DNA from: JBOFEH01 sp051650265 | GTDB taxonomy: Bacteria > Bacillota > Clostridia > Lachnospirales > Cellulosilyticaceae | NCBI GenBank assembly: GCA_051650265.1 | Contig: JBOFIR010000163.1 | Location: forward strand, 1-15,479 | Length of the DNA stretch: 15,479 bases | Direction: 5' to 3' | Shown here: in pieces, positions 13,898 to 15,479 of the stretch | Layout of the letters: each line of letters starts with the position of its first letter | Numbering within the stretch: the stretch's first letter is position 1 | Notes under the pieces: model-generated | The model's database searches: none | Seen by the model: the letters and a program-made list of their open reading frames with translations, nothing else | Told to the model about the DNA's origin: nothing | Translations under genes and position numbers: made by a program

Positions 13898-15037
13898 TTA
13901 TTTTACAGACTCTACAAGTGCTCTTACTTCATCTGTTGTTACATCAGATGAACTCGTTACTACGATTTCACCACTTGCAAGTTTCCCTTCAGTCTCTTTC
14001 AGTGTCTCTATAAACGCTTCATCTACATAGCTTGTCAAAATATCATTGTATACGATACCTGCTGACTCTTCTTTAATACCTAGTGCTTCATAATTTCCTA
14101 AAGGTAATTCATCTTGTAAGTAGTTATTTAGTGCATAAATAATAGACTGATCTACTCTTTTTAAAGCAGAAGTTAAAATATGTTTTTGCTCCTCACGTCC
14201 TTCATAAAGTAAACTTTGGTCTGAATCTACCCCAATCACATATTTACCTTGATTATACGCAGCTTCAACCCCACCTGTTCCAGCTGCACCAGCTACTGTA
14301 AAGACTACATCTGCCTGACTTGAATTAAATTGTGCAAGGGCAATCTCTTTCCCTTTTGCAGAGTCTGCAAAGTTCCCTACATAAGAAACAGCAATTTTGA
14401 TGTCTGGCTCTACAGACTGAGCGCCTTCGATATAACCGATTAAAAAATCATGTACGATCGGGTTATTATCCATTCCACCCATAAATCCGATAGATTTTTC
14501 TGAGTTAATGCCTTCATTATCTGAAGTAGTCATATAAGCAGCTACCATACCTGCTAAGTAACCTGATTCATTGGCTTTGTATCCCATGCTATATACATTT
14601 TCAAGGCCATATTCTTCATAGTCCACCTGTGTATCAAAGGCAATCCAGTGCTTATCTGGATATTGACTTGCTACCTCTTCTAAGTTCTCTTGTTGTAAGA
14701 AACTTCCCGTTATAATCACATCTGCATCACTCTCTGCTGCCTCATAAGTTGCTGATAGCCATTTCTTTCTATCTAAAGTCATATCAATAATATTCATTTC
14801 TACTTGCTCACCAAAAAGTTTCTCAGCTTCTTCAGCCCCTGCCTTTGCAGAATCCCAGAAAGACTTATCACCATATCCTGCACCTAGTAAAGTAACTTTT
14901 ACAGGCTCTACGCTACTTACTGTTGTTTCCTCTGCTTCAGCTTCTGTGCCAGCTATTTGTGCGCCCTTCGTTCCACTACATCCTACTAATCCCATTGTTC
15001 CTACTAGTAAAAGTGCTAACATTTTTTTAAGTTTCAT
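13898..15037 (-). CDS. BMP-family (PnrA-like) substrate-binding lipoprotein
   Basis: A 379 aa extracytoplasmic lipoprotein of the basic membrane protein/PnrA family, whose characterised members bind purine nucleosides for ABC import. I place the start at 15037 (MKLKKMLALLL) because AAAGGAG lies 7 nt upstream; the ATG two codons earlier is only 1 nt from that site. The signal peptide ends in the lipobox LVGC with Cys20, then an acidic Ala/Glu/Thr linker to about residue 45. The periplasmic-binding-protein fold follows, with family-like segments VTLLGAGYGDKSFWDSA, IAFDTQVDY, GFMGGMDNNPIVHDFLIGYIEGA, and VVFTVAGAAGTGGVEAA. It lies 24 bp after the permease stop and 25 bp before the amidohydrolase. 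Ligand is inferred to be a nucleoside or base. Confidence 0.93.
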   Translation of the reverse strand: MKLKKMLALLLVGTMGLVGCSGTKGAQIAGTEAEAEETTVSSVEPVKVTLLGAGYGDKSFWDSAKAGAEEAEKLFGEQVEMNIIDMTLDRKKWLSATYEAAESDADVIITGSFLQQENLEEVASQYPDKHWIAFDTQVDYEEYGLENVYSMGYKANESGYLAGMVAAYMTTSDNEGINSEKSIGFMGGMDNNPIVHDFLIGYIEGAQSVEPDIKIAVSYVGNFADSAKGKEIALAQFNSSQADVVFTVAGAAGTGGVEAAYNQGKYVIGVDSDQSLLYEGREEQKHILTSALKRVDQSIIYALNNYLQDELPLGNYEALGIKEESAGIVYNDILTSYVDEAFIETLKETEGKLASGEIVVTSSSDVTTDEVRALVESVK

Positions 15038-15044
15038 ATCCATT

Positions 15045-15051
15045 CTCCTTT
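15045..15051 (-). promoter_or_regulatory. Ribosome binding site fixing the BMP lipoprotein start
   Basis: AAAGGAG on the minus strand with 7 nt to the ATG at 15037. Upstream in-frame starts at 15061 and 15043 are ruled out by position. Confidence 0.75.
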
Positions 15052-15061
15052 GTGCTGTCAT

Positions 15062-15479
15062 TTAAAATTCAGTACTTTCTTGATTTTTTCTTTTCTTTAT
15101 GTAACTAAATACGGTAAAGACAATAATAATAAATAAATAAGGAAACATTTGAATACACTCCAGTGGAATATTACTCTTTTGTAAATACACGGCTACTGAA
15201 TCACTAAATCCATAAATCATGGAAGAAGCTAATGACCCAATCGGATGAGAAGCAGACATAGCATCTGTTGCCAGTGCAATATACCCTCTCCCTGCTACCA
15301 TATTAGCTGTAAACATAGATAGGTAGCCCATAGATAAAAACATCCCACCTAATGCAGATAAACACCCGCTAATCATCAGGGCAATCGCCTTTACTCGACC
15401 TACTTTAATCCCTACGGATTTGGCAGCTTCTTCCGATTCACCTAGAGCTCTTATCTTAATCCCTAAAGAGGTTTTATAC
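15062..15479 (-). CDS. ABC transporter permease, BPD_transp_2 type (3' part, cut by window edge)
   Basis: The last 138 residues of a membrane permease; the reading frame is open to the window edge, so the true start lies outside. The visible start of the fragment, YKTSLGIKIRALGESEEAAKS, then VGIKVGRVKAIALMISG, matches the cytoplasmic coupling loop of branched-chain amino acid/nucleoside-type permeases (pattern 'GL.lRA.GE...AA...GI'). Hydrophobic segments follow near LMISGCLSALGGMFLSMGYL and MFPYLFIIIVFTVFSYI, and MVAGRGYIALA is a conserved segment. It ends in a Lys/Arg-rich tail. Placed directly before the BMP lipoprotein, it is most likely the second permease of a PnrA/NupNOPQ-like nucleoside importer whose ATPase and first permease lie to the right of the window. 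Confidence 0.88.
   Translation of the reverse strand, partial: YKTSLGIKIRALGESEEAAKSVGIKVGRVKAIALMISGCLSALGGMFLSMGYLSMFTANMVAGRGYIALATDAMSASHPIGSLASSMIYGFSDSVAVYLQKSNIPLECIQMFPYLFIIIVFTVFSYIKKRKNQESTEF

Noticed and set aside
1..15479. CRISPR arrays, insertion sequences, phage genes, tRNA or rRNA genes
   Set aside because: I found no regularly spaced repeats, transposase-like proteins, terminal inverted repeats or RNA gene signatures by eye.

Overview
The window looks like chromosomal DNA of a low-GC Gram-positive anaerobe of the class Clostridia, plausibly Lachnospirales or a Cellulosilyticum-like relative. This is inferred from AT-rich sequence, strong AGGAGG-type ribosome binding sites, sigma-A-like promoters, lipoprotein-type solute-binding proteins, OmpR-type regulation and a DUF4914 gene. 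Every gene I can support lies on the minus strand, so transcription runs from high to low coordinates. I see no tRNA, rRNA, insertion sequence, phage gene or CRISPR array. The window is cut at its right edge inside a permease gene, and the end of the maltodextrin operon cannot be judged at its left edge.

Region by region, in transcription order. (1) 15479-12514: a basic-membrane-protein (BMP) type nucleoside or purine uptake operon. It holds the 3' part of an ABC permease, a BMP lipoprotein and an amidohydrolase/deaminase of the MTA/SAH-deaminase type, and ends at a terminator. (2) 12558-10352: a 285 bp leader region with inverted repeats, then a single DUF4914 gene with an HprK/PEPCK-style P-loop, ending at a strong terminator. 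(3) 10324-8817: a cytoplasmic TPR-GGDEF diguanylate cyclase with its own promoter. (4) 8787-7580: a standalone CBM9-like protein with an extended -10 promoter, then an unrecognised acidic 160 aa protein and a terminator. (5) 7543-5345: an OmpR-type response regulator and sensor kinase overlapping by 8 bp. An exact 8 bp direct repeat at 11 bp period lies upstream of a promoter with a poor -35, and a terminator stem starts at the kinase stop codon. (6) 5319-35: a maltodextrin-type import operon, malE, malF, malG and a membrane-anchored GH13 alpha-amylase. Its promoter is excellent and is followed at once by a 26 bp dyad; a hairpin separates malE from malF.

How the genes work together: the anchored amylase would cut alpha-glucans at the outer face of the membrane, the MalE lipoprotein would capture the oligosaccharides, and MalFG would import them. 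No ATPase is encoded here, so a shared MsmX-type ATPase encoded elsewhere is likely. The BMP operon would import a nucleoside-like compound for deamination by the amidohydrolase. The two-component pair and the diguanylate cyclase are signalling genes whose targets cannot be read from this window.

I do not see a clear-cut new defence or mobile system. The most unusual elements are the DUF4914 gene with its leader region, the direct repeat upstream of the two-component operon, the dyad/hairpin at the mal transcription start, and the orphan pair of CBM9-like and acidic proteins.
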